Below are positions 16,887-25,274 of a stretch of DNA of 48,140 nucleotides, one piece after another. Position 1 is the stretch's first letter. Each line of letters begins with the position of its first letter. Below the pieces are notes generated by a model that ran no database searches, was not told the origin of the DNA, and was given only the letters and a program-made list of their open reading frames with translations. The translations under genes were made by a program, and so were the position numbers. This DNA is from DASXMR01 sp036495525 (GTDB lineage: Bacteria; Actinomycetota; Actinomycetes; Streptosporangiales; Streptosporangiaceae): contig DASXMR010000095.1 of assembly GCA_036495525.1 (NCBI GenBank), positions 1-48,140 on the forward strand, given 5' to 3'.

Positions 16887-17590
16887 GAAAAGGGACCCGG
16901 CCGAACCAGCTTGCGTGCGGTCGCCTCGTCGGTCGGGCCCTCGCCGAACGAGGGGCAAAGCCGGGCGAGCACGCACGCGCCGCAGGCGGGCCGGCGAGCA
17001 TGGCAGACCCGCCGGCCGTGCCAGATCAGCCGGTGCGACAGCATGGTCCAGTCCTTGCGCGGGAACAGGGATCCGACCTCGTGCTCGATCTTCACCGGGT
17101 CGGTCTGACTGGTCCAGCCGAACCGGCGTGACAGCCTGCCGAAGTGCGTATCGACGGTGATGCCAGGTATGCCGAACGCGTTGCCGAGCACCACATTGGC
17201 GGTCTTGCGGCCGACGCCGGGCAGCGTGACGAGGTCCTTCATCCGGCGCGGCACCTCGCCGCGGAATCGCTCGCACAGCGCCTGGCCGAGGCCGATGATG
17301 CTGGTGGTCTTGGCCCGGAAGAAGCCAGTCGAGATGATGATCTTCTCCACGTCGTCGCGGTCGGCCGCCGCGTAGTCAGCCGCGGTGTGGTAGCGGCTGA
17401 ACAGCACCGGGGTGACCATGTTCACCCGCCGGTCGGTGGTCTGCGCGGACAGGATCGTGGCGATGATCAGCTCAAGCGGCGTGGCGAAGTTCAGCTCGAT
17501 GTGCGCATCGGGGTAGAGCTCGGTCAGCTCGCGGTTGATCCGCCTGGCGCGGCGCACCAGCGCTGTCCTCGACGGTGCCTCGGCGATCAC
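16883..17590 (-). CDS. nth: Endonuclease III, DNA glycosylase/AP lyase
   Basis: A 235-residue HhH-GPD enzyme removing oxidised pyrimidines from DNA. It has the helix-hairpin-helix LPGVGRKTANVVLGNAFG with the catalytic Lys in GRKTA, the catalytic Asp in ITVDTHFGRLSRRFG, and the [4Fe-4S] ligands in CHARRPACGACVLARLC with C-x6-C-x2-C-x5-C spacing. The GTG start lies 9 nt after the comF stop on the same strand. The order comF-nth-nudix-marP suggests a four-gene transcript. Function is secure from the motifs. Confidence 0.95.
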   Translation of the reverse strand: MIAEAPSRTALVRRARRINRELTELYPDAHIELNFATPLELIIATILSAQTTDRRVNMVTPVLFSRYHTAADYAAADRDDVEKIIISTGFFRAKTTSIIGLGQALCERFRGEVPRRMKDLVTLPGVGRKTANVVLGNAFGIPGITVDTHFGRLSRRFGWTSQTDPVKIEHEVGSLFPRKDWTMLSHRLIWHGRRVCHARRPACGACVLARLCPSFGEGPTDEATARKLVRPGPFS

Positions 17591-17599
17591 AGCTGCAGC

Positions 17600-18370
17600 C
17601 TAGCCGCAGGCCGCCTGGTGCACCGCGCAGCGCTCTGACCGGAAGGGCATGACAGCAGGGCAGAACGCGGTATCCGGGCGCTGGCCTGCGCCAGCCGACA
17701 GATGCCGGCCAAGGACGACCACCGCGACCGCGCTCGCGCCTGCCTCGCGCAACGACAGCACGGCTGATTGCGCGCTGCAACCCGATGTCCAGGTGTCGTC
17801 AAGCAGCGCGACCGCCGCGCCGCCGAGAGACCCGGCGGTGAACCGCGCCGGGTCGAGCTCGCGGACCGGGCCGCTGGTGCCGGGCCTGGCCGTCAGCTCG
17901 GCCCAGGGCAGGCGGAGGAACCGGCCGAGCAGCGTCCGCAGCGGGTGATCGCCCGGGCGCCCGCGGCAGCTGGGCACGACGGCCAGGTGGCTCGGGGCGG
18001 CGAAGCAGGCCTGCCGCCAGACGCATGGCCCGTGGTCGCGCAGGAACGTCAGCGCCATCGCGCGCAGCCCGGCGCAGGCGCTCGCAGCGCCGGGCCGGCC
18101 CGACTTGTACAGCCACAGGTCACGGGCGAGCGGGCCGCCCTTCGGCGCGTACGCCACCGGAACCACCACGTCTGCCAGGCTGCCCGGCGCTGACTGCTCG
18201 TGCTGCCGGCACTGGTAGCAGCGCACTGATCGGCGGCCTGCCGGGCCGCGGCAGGTTAAGCACAGCCCGGCGACACCCGGCTGAGGCGCGCACAGCAGCG
18301 GCGCCTGGCGCCGGGCCTGCGCTGTCAGCGATGCCCAGCCAGCGTTCGCGTCACCCCGGCCGGCCCGCAT
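17600..18370 (-). CDS. ComF-family phosphoribosyltransferase-like protein
   Basis: A 256-residue protein with an N-terminal zinc-ribbon-like module, CLTC...CYQC (C-x2-C-x10-C-x2-C), and a C-terminal phosphoribosyltransferase fold. The PRPP-binding loop is ALLDDTWTSGCSAQSAV, resembling the consensus DDv.TTG.t. ComF proteins help single-stranded DNA handling during uptake and recombination; in actinobacteria the role is poorly defined. Location directly ahead of nth fits DNA metabolism. Trp and Ser-Gly-Cys in place of the common TTG loop may weaken PRPP binding. The ATG at 18370 is the first start in the frame. Confidence 0.8.
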   Translation of the reverse strand: MRAGRGDANAGWASLTAQARRQAPLLCAPQPGVAGLCLTCRGPAGRRSVRCYQCRQHEQSAPGSLADVVVPVAYAPKGGPLARDLWLYKSGRPGAASACAGLRAMALTFLRDHGPCVWRQACFAAPSHLAVVPSCRGRPGDHPLRTLLGRFLRLPWAELTARPGTSGPVRELDPARFTAGSLGGAAVALLDDTWTSGCSAQSAVLSLREAGASAVAVVVLGRHLSAGAGQRPDTAFCPAVMPFRSERCAVHQAACG

Positions 18371-18415
18371 GGCGCCGACGCTACGCCCGGCAGCCGACGG
18401 TCGAGCCCGCGCCGG

Positions 18416-19390
18416 TCACAGCCAGCCGCGGCGCCGGAACATCAGGTACAAGCCGGCCACGGCCAGCGCCTCGGTGCCGACGCCGAGGGCGAGGAAGGCG
18501 GGCACGCCGTTCAGGTGGCCAACCAGCCAGGAGAAGTTCTGCCCGAAGAAGCCGGTCAGGAATGACAGCGGCAGGAAGACCGTGGCGATGACCGCGAGCT
18601 GCTTCATCACCTCGTTGAGGCGGTTGGACATCGTCGACAGGTAGACGTCCATGGCGTTGCTGAGCAGGTCGCGGTAGCTGTCGATGAGGTCGTTAATGCG
18701 GATCAGGTGGTCGTAGAGGTCACGCACGTACGGCTGGCCGTCGGCGGGCAGCCCGGGCAGGTCAGTCACCCCGGCTGCGAGCGAGGCCATCATGTCCCGC
18801 TGCGGCGCGACTAGCTTGCGCGCTCCGACCAGCCAGCGCTGCAGCGTGAACAGCTCCTGCAGCTCGTCGTTGCTCGGCCGGGCGAAAATCCGTTCCTGCA
18901 GGTCATCGATCTTGTCGTCGAACTCCGACAGCACCGGGAAGAAGCTGTCGATGAGAGTGTCCTGGATGTGGTGCAGCAGGATCAGCCGGGTTGGCCGCAC
19001 GCCGCCTGGCAGCCTGCCGCCAGGTCGCGTCAGCTTCTCCCGCAGCGCGGCGAGCTGCGGGCAGGCGCCCTTGGTGACCGTGACCAGGAACCGCTCGCTG
19101 TAATAGCAGTGCACTTCGGTCAGCGGCTCGCCGAGGCCGGCCGCCCCGTAGGAGACCAGGTGCGCGACGCCGTCGAAGTCCTCGATCCTCGGCCGCTGGC
19201 CGAAGTTGCCGGCCTCGGCGACCGCGACGGGGTGCAGCTTGCATACCTCCCGCAGCAGCGCGACGGCCTGGTCGTCCACGCCGCAGAATTCCAGCCATAG
19301 CAGCTGGCCGCCGGCGAGCATGTGCTCGATCGACTGCCGGTCAGCGGTGGCGGCCGCAGCGCAGTCCAGTGACATCAGAAACCGGCTCAC
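18416..19390 (-). CDS. CorA-family divalent cation transporter with GQN motif
   Basis: A 324-residue CorA-like channel: a cytosolic alpha/beta domain, a long helix with FDDKIDDLQERIF, and two C-terminal membrane helices ending in the basic tail FRRRGWL. The signature loop after the first membrane helix reads TGFFGQNFSWL near residue 283, so the usual GMN is GQN. Gly and Asn, which matter most, are kept. Mg2+ is the default substrate, but variant motifs occur in Zn2+/Co2+ relatives. The GTG at 19390 is chosen at the first conserved residues; the ATG at 19375 is possible. The agmatinase gene is divergent. Confidence 0.87.
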   Translation of the reverse strand: MSRFLMSLDCAAAATADRQSIEHMLAGGQLLWLEFCGVDDQAVALLREVCKLHPVAVAEAGNFGQRPRIEDFDGVAHLVSYGAAGLGEPLTEVHCYYSERFLVTVTKGACPQLAALREKLTRPGGRLPGGVRPTRLILLHHIQDTLIDSFFPVLSEFDDKIDDLQERIFARPSNDELQELFTLQRWLVGARKLVAPQRDMMASLAAGVTDLPGLPADGQPYVRDLYDHLIRINDLIDSYRDLLSNAMDVYLSTMSNRLNEVMKQLAVIATVFLPLSFLTGFFGQNFSWLVGHLNGVPAFLALGVGTEALAVAGLYLMFRRRGWL

Positions 19391-19552
19391 CGGCCCATCG
19401 TGACAGATCAGTGCCGGACCGGGGCAAGAGCGGCGAGCCGGGCACACCCCGCGCCCGTGCCGCGCTGGACACCGCCTGGCGAACCGCCGCGTAATGGTGG
19501 CTGGCAGCCGGCCGCCACACCGGGCGGCCGGGCCGCTTTCGCAGGAGGACTC

Positions 19553-20509
19553 GTGACGCCTGAAGACGCCGCACCGCCGATCGGCCCGCTGGACACGACC
19601 AGGACGCCGCGCTTCGCCGGCCCGCCGACATTCGCCCTGCTGCCGCGCCTGGATCAGGTGCCGCGGTGCGACGTGGTGATCGCCGGGGTGCCGTTCGACA
19701 GCGGCGTGTCCTACCGGCCCGGCGCCCGGTTCGGCCCGGCCGCGGTGCGGCAGGGCTCGCGGCTGCTGCGACCGTGGCATCCGGGACTCGGCGTGGCGCC
19801 GTTCGCCGCCCAGCAGGTGGCCGATGCCGGCGACATCGCATGCAACCCGTTCAGCATCGGCGAGGCGGTCAGCCAGGTAGAGGCGGCGGCAGGCGAGCTG
19901 CTCGGCAGCGCCTCGCACCTGCTGACGATCGGCGGCGACCACACGATCTCGCTGCCCCTGCTGCGCGTTATCAGGCGCAGGTTCGGCCCGGTCGCGCTGG
20001 TGCACTTCGACGCGCACCTGGACACCTGGGACACCTACTTCGGCGCCCCGGTCACCCATGGCACGCCGTTCCGCCGGGCTGCCGAGGAGGAGCTGTTCAC
20101 CAGCAACCAGTCGATCCACGTCGGCCTGCGCGGACCGGTCTACGCGGCCACCGACTTCACCAGCGACGCCGAGCTAGGCTTCCGCGCCGTGCCCGCGATG
20201 GAGCTGGAGCGGGCCGGGGTGGACGGCGTGGTCGACCGGATCCGCGAGCGGGTGGGCGACTCGCCGGTATATATCTCGGTCGACATCGACGTGCTTGACC
20301 CGGCGCACGCGCCGGGCACGGGCACACCGGAGGCGGGCGGGCTCACCTCGCGAGAGCTGCTTGGCATCCTGCGCGGGCTCGCCGGGCTGCCGATAGCCGG
20401 CGCCGACGTGGTCGAGGTCGCGCCCGCCTACGATCACGCCGAGATGACCACGGTGGCTGCCGCGCACGTGTGCTTCGAGCTGCTCAGCCTGCTCGCCGTG
20501 GCGCGCTGA
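19553..20509 (+). CDS. speB: Agmatinase/arginase-family ureohydrolase
   Basis: A 318-residue binuclear manganese hydrolase. The metal ligands appear in order: His in GGDHTISLP, the pair in HFDAHLDTWD, and the Asp pair in YISVDIDVLDPAHAPGTGTPE. The last block with GLTSRE follows the agmatinase/guanidinobutyrase pattern more than arginase. The reaction would release urea from agmatine or a related guanidino compound, and the exact substrate is not fixed by sequence. The GTG at 19553 has AGGAGG 4 nt upstream, deciding the start against a longer open frame from 19400. It ends 3 nt before the mca stop in tail-to-tail orientation. Confidence 0.88.
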   Translation: MTPEDAAPPIGPLDTTRTPRFAGPPTFALLPRLDQVPRCDVVIAGVPFDSGVSYRPGARFGPAAVRQGSRLLRPWHPGLGVAPFAAQQVADAGDIACNPFSIGEAVSQVEAAAGELLGSASHLLTIGGDHTISLPLLRVIRRRFGPVALVHFDAHLDTWDTYFGAPVTHGTPFRRAAEEELFTSNQSIHVGLRGPVYAATDFTSDAELGFRAVPAMELERAGVDGVVDRIRERVGDSPVYISVDIDVLDPAHAPGTGTPEAGGLTSRELLGILRGLAGLPIAGADVVEVAPAYDHAEMTTVAAAHVCFELLSLLAVAR

Positions 20510-20512
20510 CCG

Positions 20513-21352
20513 CTAGCCGCCCGGTCGCAGGCCGGCGAACAGGTCGTCCTCGGGGACCTGGGCGCCGGTCTTGTCCTGGGCCCGGATGAAGGTCTCGTAG
20601 CCGAAGGCCTCCAGCGCGACCTCCGGCGGGATCTTGCTGAACCACGAGTCGTTGATCTGGCTCGCGTGCGCCATCAGCGCCTCCCGCTTGCGGTCCATGG
20701 CCGGCCTGATGTCGACGGTGGTGGTGATGCGGCGCTCGGTCTCCTCCATCTGCCGCAGCTCCTCCGGCGTTGGCTCGTCGAAGTCCGGCACGTCCACCCC
20801 GGCCTCGCGCAGCGCCTCGAATACCTTGCGGAACGCCCTCGGCCGGATAGCCGCCTGATAGAACTTCGCCGTCACGGGTGAGGCGGCAGCAGCCGCCGCG
20901 GCTGCCCTGGCCGCGTGCACGTGATCAGGATGCTGGTAAGCCCCGTCGGGGTCGTAGCTGACCACAACCTGCGCCTGGTACTTGCTGATCAGCGCGGCAA
21001 TCCGGTCCGCCACGTGCGCCAGCGGGATATTGCAGAACGCGTCCGGCCTGTCCTTGTAGTCCCATTCGGGCATGCCAGAGTCGTGGTAGCCGAGCAGCTC
21101 GAGCTCGGTGACGCCGAGGATCTTGGCGGAGGTCGCCAGCTCGGCCAGCCGTACCTGCGCCACCGCGGCCTCGTCGTGCCCCTCGGCGCCTGGCTTGATG
21201 CCACCGGGGGCATCGCCGAACTCGCCGTTGGTGCAGGTCACCACCACTGTCCGGATGCCCTGGTCGGAGTAAGTGGCCAGCACGCCGCCGGTGCTCGACG
21301 CCTCGTCGTCGGGGTGGGCGTGCACGGCAAGCAAGGTTAGAGTCTCCCTCAT
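20513..21352 (-). CDS. mca: Mycothiol S-conjugate amidase
   Basis: A 279-residue zinc amidase of the LmbE/PIG-L fold. The zinc motif is AVHAHPDDEASSTGG, with the partner His in DPDGAYQHPDHVHAARAA. It also has LLGYHDSGMPEWDYKDRPDAF and the long insertion typical of Mca and MshB. The C-terminal region, with HASQIND and FGYETFIRAQD, resembles Mca rather than MshB. Mca cleaves mycothiol S-conjugates into a mercapturic acid and glucosaminyl-inositol, detoxifying electrophiles. Its presence marks the host as a mycothiol-producing actinomycete. The ATG at 21352 is clear from homology. Confidence 0.92.
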   Translation of the reverse strand: MRETLTLLAVHAHPDDEASSTGGVLATYSDQGIRTVVVTCTNGEFGDAPGGIKPGAEGHDEAAVAQVRLAELATSAKILGVTELELLGYHDSGMPEWDYKDRPDAFCNIPLAHVADRIAALISKYQAQVVVSYDPDGAYQHPDHVHAARAAAAAAAASPVTAKFYQAAIRPRAFRKVFEALREAGVDVPDFDEPTPEELRQMEETERRITTTVDIRPAMDRKREALMAHASQINDSWFSKIPPEVALEAFGYETFIRAQDKTGAQVPEDDLFAGLRPGG

Positions 21353-21498
21353 CCCCCCAGCCTGCCCGACTGCTCCCGCAGCCGCGAATTAAATCCCGGC
21401 GGCTGACCGGACGGCCGCAGCATCCGGGCCGCACGGCCGGGCCGGTCGCCGCCGTCACCTGGTGCCACCGAGCCGGTCCTGGTCCCTATCCTGCAGGC

Positions 21499-22389
21499 AT
21501 GGGGGATGTCCTGGTCGGCACTGCGTCGTGGACGGACCGCACCCTGCTGGCTTCCGGCTGGTACCCGCCGGAAGCCGACAACCCTGATAAGCGGCTCAGG
21601 TTTTACGCGCGCCAGTTCCCGCTGGTCGAGGTCGACGCGACGTACTACGCGCTGCCCGCCGAGCAGACCGCGACCGCATGGGCGGCGCGTACCCCGGCTG
21701 AGTTCACCTTCAACATCAAGGCCTTCAGCCTGTTCACGCATCATCCGACCCGGCTGGCCGCGCTGCCAGCCGACCTGCGCGAGGCTGCTGGCGTGTCAGG
21801 CAAGGACCGGGTCTACCTGAAGGACGTCGACCCTGGCGTGGCCAGCGAGGCGTGGGATCGTTTCCTGGCCGCGCTTGAGCCGCTGAACCAGGCAGGGAAG
21901 CTCGGCGCGATCCTGCTGCAGTTCCCGCCCTGGTTCCCTATCTCCCGCGCCCGCAAGGAGTACATCCTGTCCTGCGCCGAGCGCGTCGCGCCGCGGCAGG
22001 TGTGCATCGAGTTCCGCAACCCGACGTGGATGACCGAGGACAACCGGGCCGAGGCGCTGGACTTCCTGGCCAGGCACAGACTGCCGTACGTATGCGTGGA
22101 CATGCCGCAGGGCTACCGTGACTCGATTCCCGACGTGCTCGCCGTCACGGCTGACGACCTTGCCGTTGTCCGCATGCACGGCCATTCGGGCAACTGGACG
22201 AGCAAGGACATCCACGAGCGCTTCGGCTACGACTACAGCGATGCTGAGCTCAGCGAATGGGCGCCCAGGGTCAGCGGCCTGGCTGAGGACGCGCAGAGCA
22301 CGCATGTGCTGTTCAACAACTGCTACCGCGACAACGCGCAGCGCAACGCCCGGCACCTCGCCGACCTGCTGGCTGCCGAGCCGGGCTAG
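21499..22389 (+). CDS. DUF72-family TIM-barrel protein
   Basis: A 296-residue protein of the DUF72/YecE family. It has GTASWTDRTLLASGWYP at the N-terminus, FPLVEVDATYYALP, EFTFNIKAF, LQFPPWF, CIEFRNPTW, a VCVDMPQGY strand, and the C-terminal VLFNNCYRDNAQRNA. These are strong family markers, but no enzymatic activity is established for DUF72. The ATG at 21499 matches the conserved N-terminus. The stop codon overlaps that of the alditol oxidase gene on the other strand through a shared CTAG. Confidence 0.87.
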   Translation: MGDVLVGTASWTDRTLLASGWYPPEADNPDKRLRFYARQFPLVEVDATYYALPAEQTATAWAARTPAEFTFNIKAFSLFTHHPTRLAALPADLREAAGVSGKDRVYLKDVDPGVASEAWDRFLAALEPLNQAGKLGAILLQFPPWFPISRARKEYILSCAERVAPRQVCIEFRNPTWMTEDNRAEALDFLARHRLPYVCVDMPQGYRDSIPDVLAVTADDLAVVRMHGHSGNWTSKDIHERFGYDYSDAELSEWAPRVSGLAEDAQSTHVLFNNCYRDNAQRNARHLADLLAAEPG

Positions 22390-23648
22390 CTGGCTGCCGG
22401 GAACAGCGCCTCGGTCAGCTCGTTGCCGAACTTTCCCGCCGGGTCCAGCTCCCGGCGAAGCCGGGCAAAGTCAGCGGCGCGCTCGTACCCGCTGGCCAGG
22501 CTGGCGGGGCTGATGGCAGACAGCTTGCCCCAGTGCGGCAGCGCGCCGAGCGGCGCCAGCTCGCGCTCGACCGCGCTGATGGCTGGCGCTACCGCCCGGC
22601 TGTCGCTGATCCAGGTGAAGTGCACGGCTACGGTGTCACGCCGGTAGCTCGGGCTGAGCCACAGCTCGTCGGCCGCGACGACGCGGATCTCCGATACCTG
22701 CAGGGCGGGCCCGACCTCGGCTGCGATCCGCCTGATCGCGCGCAGCGCCTCGACGGCCTGCTCGTGCGGCAGCAGGTACTCGGACTGCAGCTCGTCGCCG
22801 CTGCTCGGGACTGCGTCCGCCCGGAAGTGCGGCAGCCGCTCGTGCCACGGGCCTGCCACGCCGAGCTGCGTGGTACAGGCCGCAGGCGACGCGCCAGGTA
22901 CCGGATGCCGCTGACCGTCGGCTAGCAGCGCGCCAAGCCAGCGGCGCGGCGGCGCCTCCTGCCCGGCCAGCTGCTTGAGCCAGACCTGCCGCACCCGCTC
23001 GCCCTGCCAGGTGGTGAACACGCTGACGCTGTAGCCGCCGGCGAAGATCTCGGCCAGATTCCCCTCTAGCTCGGCGACCGGCATGTCCTCGTACACGTAC
23101 TGCCGCAGGTCGAAGGCAGGCACCAGGTCGAGCGTCAGCGAGCTGACGACGCCGAGCGCGCCGAGCGCGATCACCGCGCCAGCCAGCCTGCCCGCCGGCT
23201 CGCCCTGGTCCAGGGTGACCACCTCACCGCTGGCGGTGACCAGGTCGAGCGCCGCCACAGCCGCAGCCAGGCCGGTGTTGCCGCGCCCGGAGCCGTGCGT
23301 CCCGGTGGCGCACGCCCCGGCAACGCTGAGGTGCGGCAGCGACGCGAGATTGGCCAGTGCGTAGCCGGCCCGGTGCAGCGGAACGGCCAGCTCCGCGTAG
23401 CGAATACCAGCGCTCACTGCTGCCTGCGACCGCGCCGGGTCGATCGCCAGCACGCCGGGCATCCTGGCTAGCGAGATGAGGTCACCGGTCGTGTCGGCGA
23501 CCCGGCTGAACGAGTGGCCGGTGCCCAGCGCGCGAACCCGCGGCAGCCGGGCGACCAGCTCGATGAGCTCGTCCTGGCTCGCCGGCTCGTGCCGCCGGCG
23601 AGCGCTGAAGGCCACGTTCCCTGCCCAGTTCGTGATCCGCGCCGTCAT
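22386..23648 (-). CDS. FAD-linked alditol oxidase
   Basis: A 420-residue vanillyl-alcohol-oxidase-family flavoenzyme closely resembling AldO of Streptomyces: NWAGNVAF at the N-terminus, LGTGHSFSRVAD with the His that in AldO carries covalently bound FAD, NLASLPHLSVAGACATGTHGSG, and a C-terminal domain with GPWHERLPHFRADAVPSSGDELQSEYLLP and LPHWGKL. AldO oxidises terminal hydroxyls of polyols such as xylitol and sorbitol, producing peroxide. The closely related arabinono-lactone oxidases are the alternative. The ATG at 23648 fits the family N-terminus. Confidence 0.88.
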   Translation of the reverse strand: MTARITNWAGNVAFSARRRHEPASQDELIELVARLPRVRALGTGHSFSRVADTTGDLISLARMPGVLAIDPARSQAAVSAGIRYAELAVPLHRAGYALANLASLPHLSVAGACATGTHGSGRGNTGLAAAVAALDLVTASGEVVTLDQGEPAGRLAGAVIALGALGVVSSLTLDLVPAFDLRQYVYEDMPVAELEGNLAEIFAGGYSVSVFTTWQGERVRQVWLKQLAGQEAPPRRWLGALLADGQRHPVPGASPAACTTQLGVAGPWHERLPHFRADAVPSSGDELQSEYLLPHEQAVEALRAIRRIAAEVGPALQVSEIRVVAADELWLSPSYRRDTVAVHFTWISDSRAVAPAISAVERELAPLGALPHWGKLSAISPASLASGYERAADFARLRRELDPAGKFGNELTEALFPAAS

Positions 23649-23711
23649 CCCGCTGCGACCCTAGCCCACGACCTGAGGAATCGACCGGCAGCTGGCCCGG
23701 TTGACGCTGAG

Positions 23712-24101
23712 ATGAGTGAGGCGGGGAAGACAACGCGCCAGCCGGCCCGGCTGCCGGCACGCGAGGCGCAGGCAGCACAGGCCCGGCTCGACGCCGAGCA
23801 CGCGGCGGCGCTGGCGCGGCTCGCCGCGCTGCAGGCCGATTTTGACGCCGTCGTCCGGTCGGCCGAGGGCGCAGCCGACGACGAGCACGATCCCGACGGC
23901 ACGACCGCCTACGAGCGGCAGCACGTGGCCGCCCAGATCGACCAGGCGCGCGAGCAGCTGGAAGCCGTGCAGGCGGCTCTCGGCCGGCTGCAGCAGGGCA
24001 GCTACGGCGTCTGCGAGCGCTGCGGCCAGCTCATCGCCGCCGAGCGACTGGCCGCGCGGCCAACGGCGGCCAGTTGCGTGTCGTGCGCCGGGCGCCGTTA
24101 A
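23712..24101 (+). CDS. DksA/TraR-type zinc-finger protein
   Basis: A 129-residue protein: an N-terminal coiled-coil rich in Ala, Arg and Gln (about residues 10-100), then a zinc finger, CERC...CVSC, with C-x2-C-x17-C-x2-C spacing. The segment ALGRLQQGSYGVCERCGQLIAAERLAARP is typical of the DksA/TraR family, which acts on RNA polymerase in the stringent response; the actinobacterial members are poorly studied. The ATG at 23712 is chosen because the upstream reading frame overlaps the divergent oxidase gene. No strong ribosome site is visible. Confidence 0.85.
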   Translation: MSEAGKTTRQPARLPAREAQAAQARLDAEHAAALARLAALQADFDAVVRSAEGAADDEHDPDGTTAYERQHVAAQIDQAREQLEAVQAALGRLQQGSYGVCERCGQLIAAERLAARPTAASCVSCAGRR

Positions 24102-24196
24102 CCATCTGGCCGACTCGGGCGGAGTGCCAGCCCGCGCGATCAGGCGCGCGGTGTCCATGACCGCGGGCAGGCCGGGACGGTCAGCCGCGGCCCTGG

Positions 24197-25162
24197 CTAG
24201 TCGGCGGCTGGCGGGCCTGCGGGCGGCGGCATGACGAGCTGACTGCTCGCTGCGGCGGCACCGGGCGCCGTGGCCTGCTCCGGCCAGCGGCCAGGCAGCC
24301 AGGAGATGCCGAGCGTGCCCTGCGCGGCCTGCGTGCTGTACTTCCCCCCGCCCGGCCCGCGCAGCAGGTAAGCGAAGCCAGCCGCGATAAACGCGCCGGC
24401 CAGGGGTCCGGCGAGGTAGGCCCACCATGCGGTCCAGTCACCGAGGACGAGCGCGGGCCCGAGCGAGCGGGCCGGGTTCATCGACGCCCCGCTGACCGGC
24501 GCGCCCCACAGGCCGGCCAGGGCGATGTAGCCGCCGACGCCGACCGCGGCGATGGAGCCAAGCTGCTGCGCGCCGGAGGCGGTCCCCAGGATGACGCTGA
24601 CCAGGCCGGTAGTCAGGATGGCCTCCCAGACCAGCGCCGTGCCAGCCGAGATGCCCTGGCCGGGCAGCGTCAGGCCGGCCGAGCCCTGCTTGCCGATGAG
24701 CGCCCACAGCAGCAGCGTCGCCAGCACCGCGCCGGCTGCCTGGGCGACGATGTACATCGGGACCCGCTTCCAGGGGAAGTCACGGCGCAGCGCGAAGGCG
24801 ATGCTCACCGCCGGGTTGAGATGGGCGCCCGAGACGGCGCCCATAAAAAGGATGACGGCCATGACCGTCAGCGCCGGCGCCACGACCCTGGCCGCGCCGC
24901 TGATCACGTGCCCGCCGAATCTCGCGTTCACCATCCCGGCGCCCACCGCGGCCAGCACGAGCAGGAAGGTGCCGAGCACCTCGGAGAACAGCCGCCGCCA
25001 CTCCTTGCTGTCGTCCCAGAAGTCAAACTGCCTGGCAAAGGCGTTCGGCACGCCGATCGAGCGCAGCCCTGCGGCGACATGCTGCGGCACCTGCAGCTGA
25101 GCCACCGGCGGCTGGGCGATTGGCGGCTGGGTGCCGTGCGGTTCCGGCGATTGGCTGGTCAT
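24197..25162 (-). CDS. Aquaporin / glycerol-channel family (MIP) protein
   Basis: A 321-residue channel with six membrane helices and two NPA half-helices: SGAHLNPAVSIAFALRRDF and SGASMNPARSLGPALV. The Arg after the second NPA is the selectivity-filter arginine. The molecule has unusually long ends: about 55 cytosolic residues ahead of the first helix, with repeated QPP and AQ units, and about 50 Pro/Ala-rich residues after the last helix. Water is the most likely substrate of this subtype, but small neutral solutes cannot be excluded. The ATG at 25162 is the only good start. Confidence 0.9.
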   Translation of the reverse strand: MTSQSPEPHGTQPPIAQPPVAQLQVPQHVAAGLRSIGVPNAFARQFDFWDDSKEWRRLFSEVLGTFLLVLAAVGAGMVNARFGGHVISGAARVVAPALTVMAVILFMGAVSGAHLNPAVSIAFALRRDFPWKRVPMYIVAQAAGAVLATLLLWALIGKQGSAGLTLPGQGISAGTALVWEAILTTGLVSVILGTASGAQQLGSIAAVGVGGYIALAGLWGAPVSGASMNPARSLGPALVLGDWTAWWAYLAGPLAGAFIAAGFAYLLRGPGGGKYSTQAAQGTLGISWLPGRWPEQATAPGAAAASSQLVMPPPAGPPAAD

Positions 25163-25274
25163 CGGCGGCTCCTCCCGCGCGCGGCGATGGCTGAGAGCCT
25201 ACGTCGCGCGCTGGCCGCGATGGATCCGAGCGGCGGGCTGACAGCCGCCGTGCTGCGGCGGCCGCGGCGGGCCG

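Noticed and set aside
18416..20119. CorA gene starting at 20119 as a 567-residue protein
   Set aside because: The N-terminal 240 residues are antisense to the agmatinase gene and have no CorA resemblance; the real start is near 19390.
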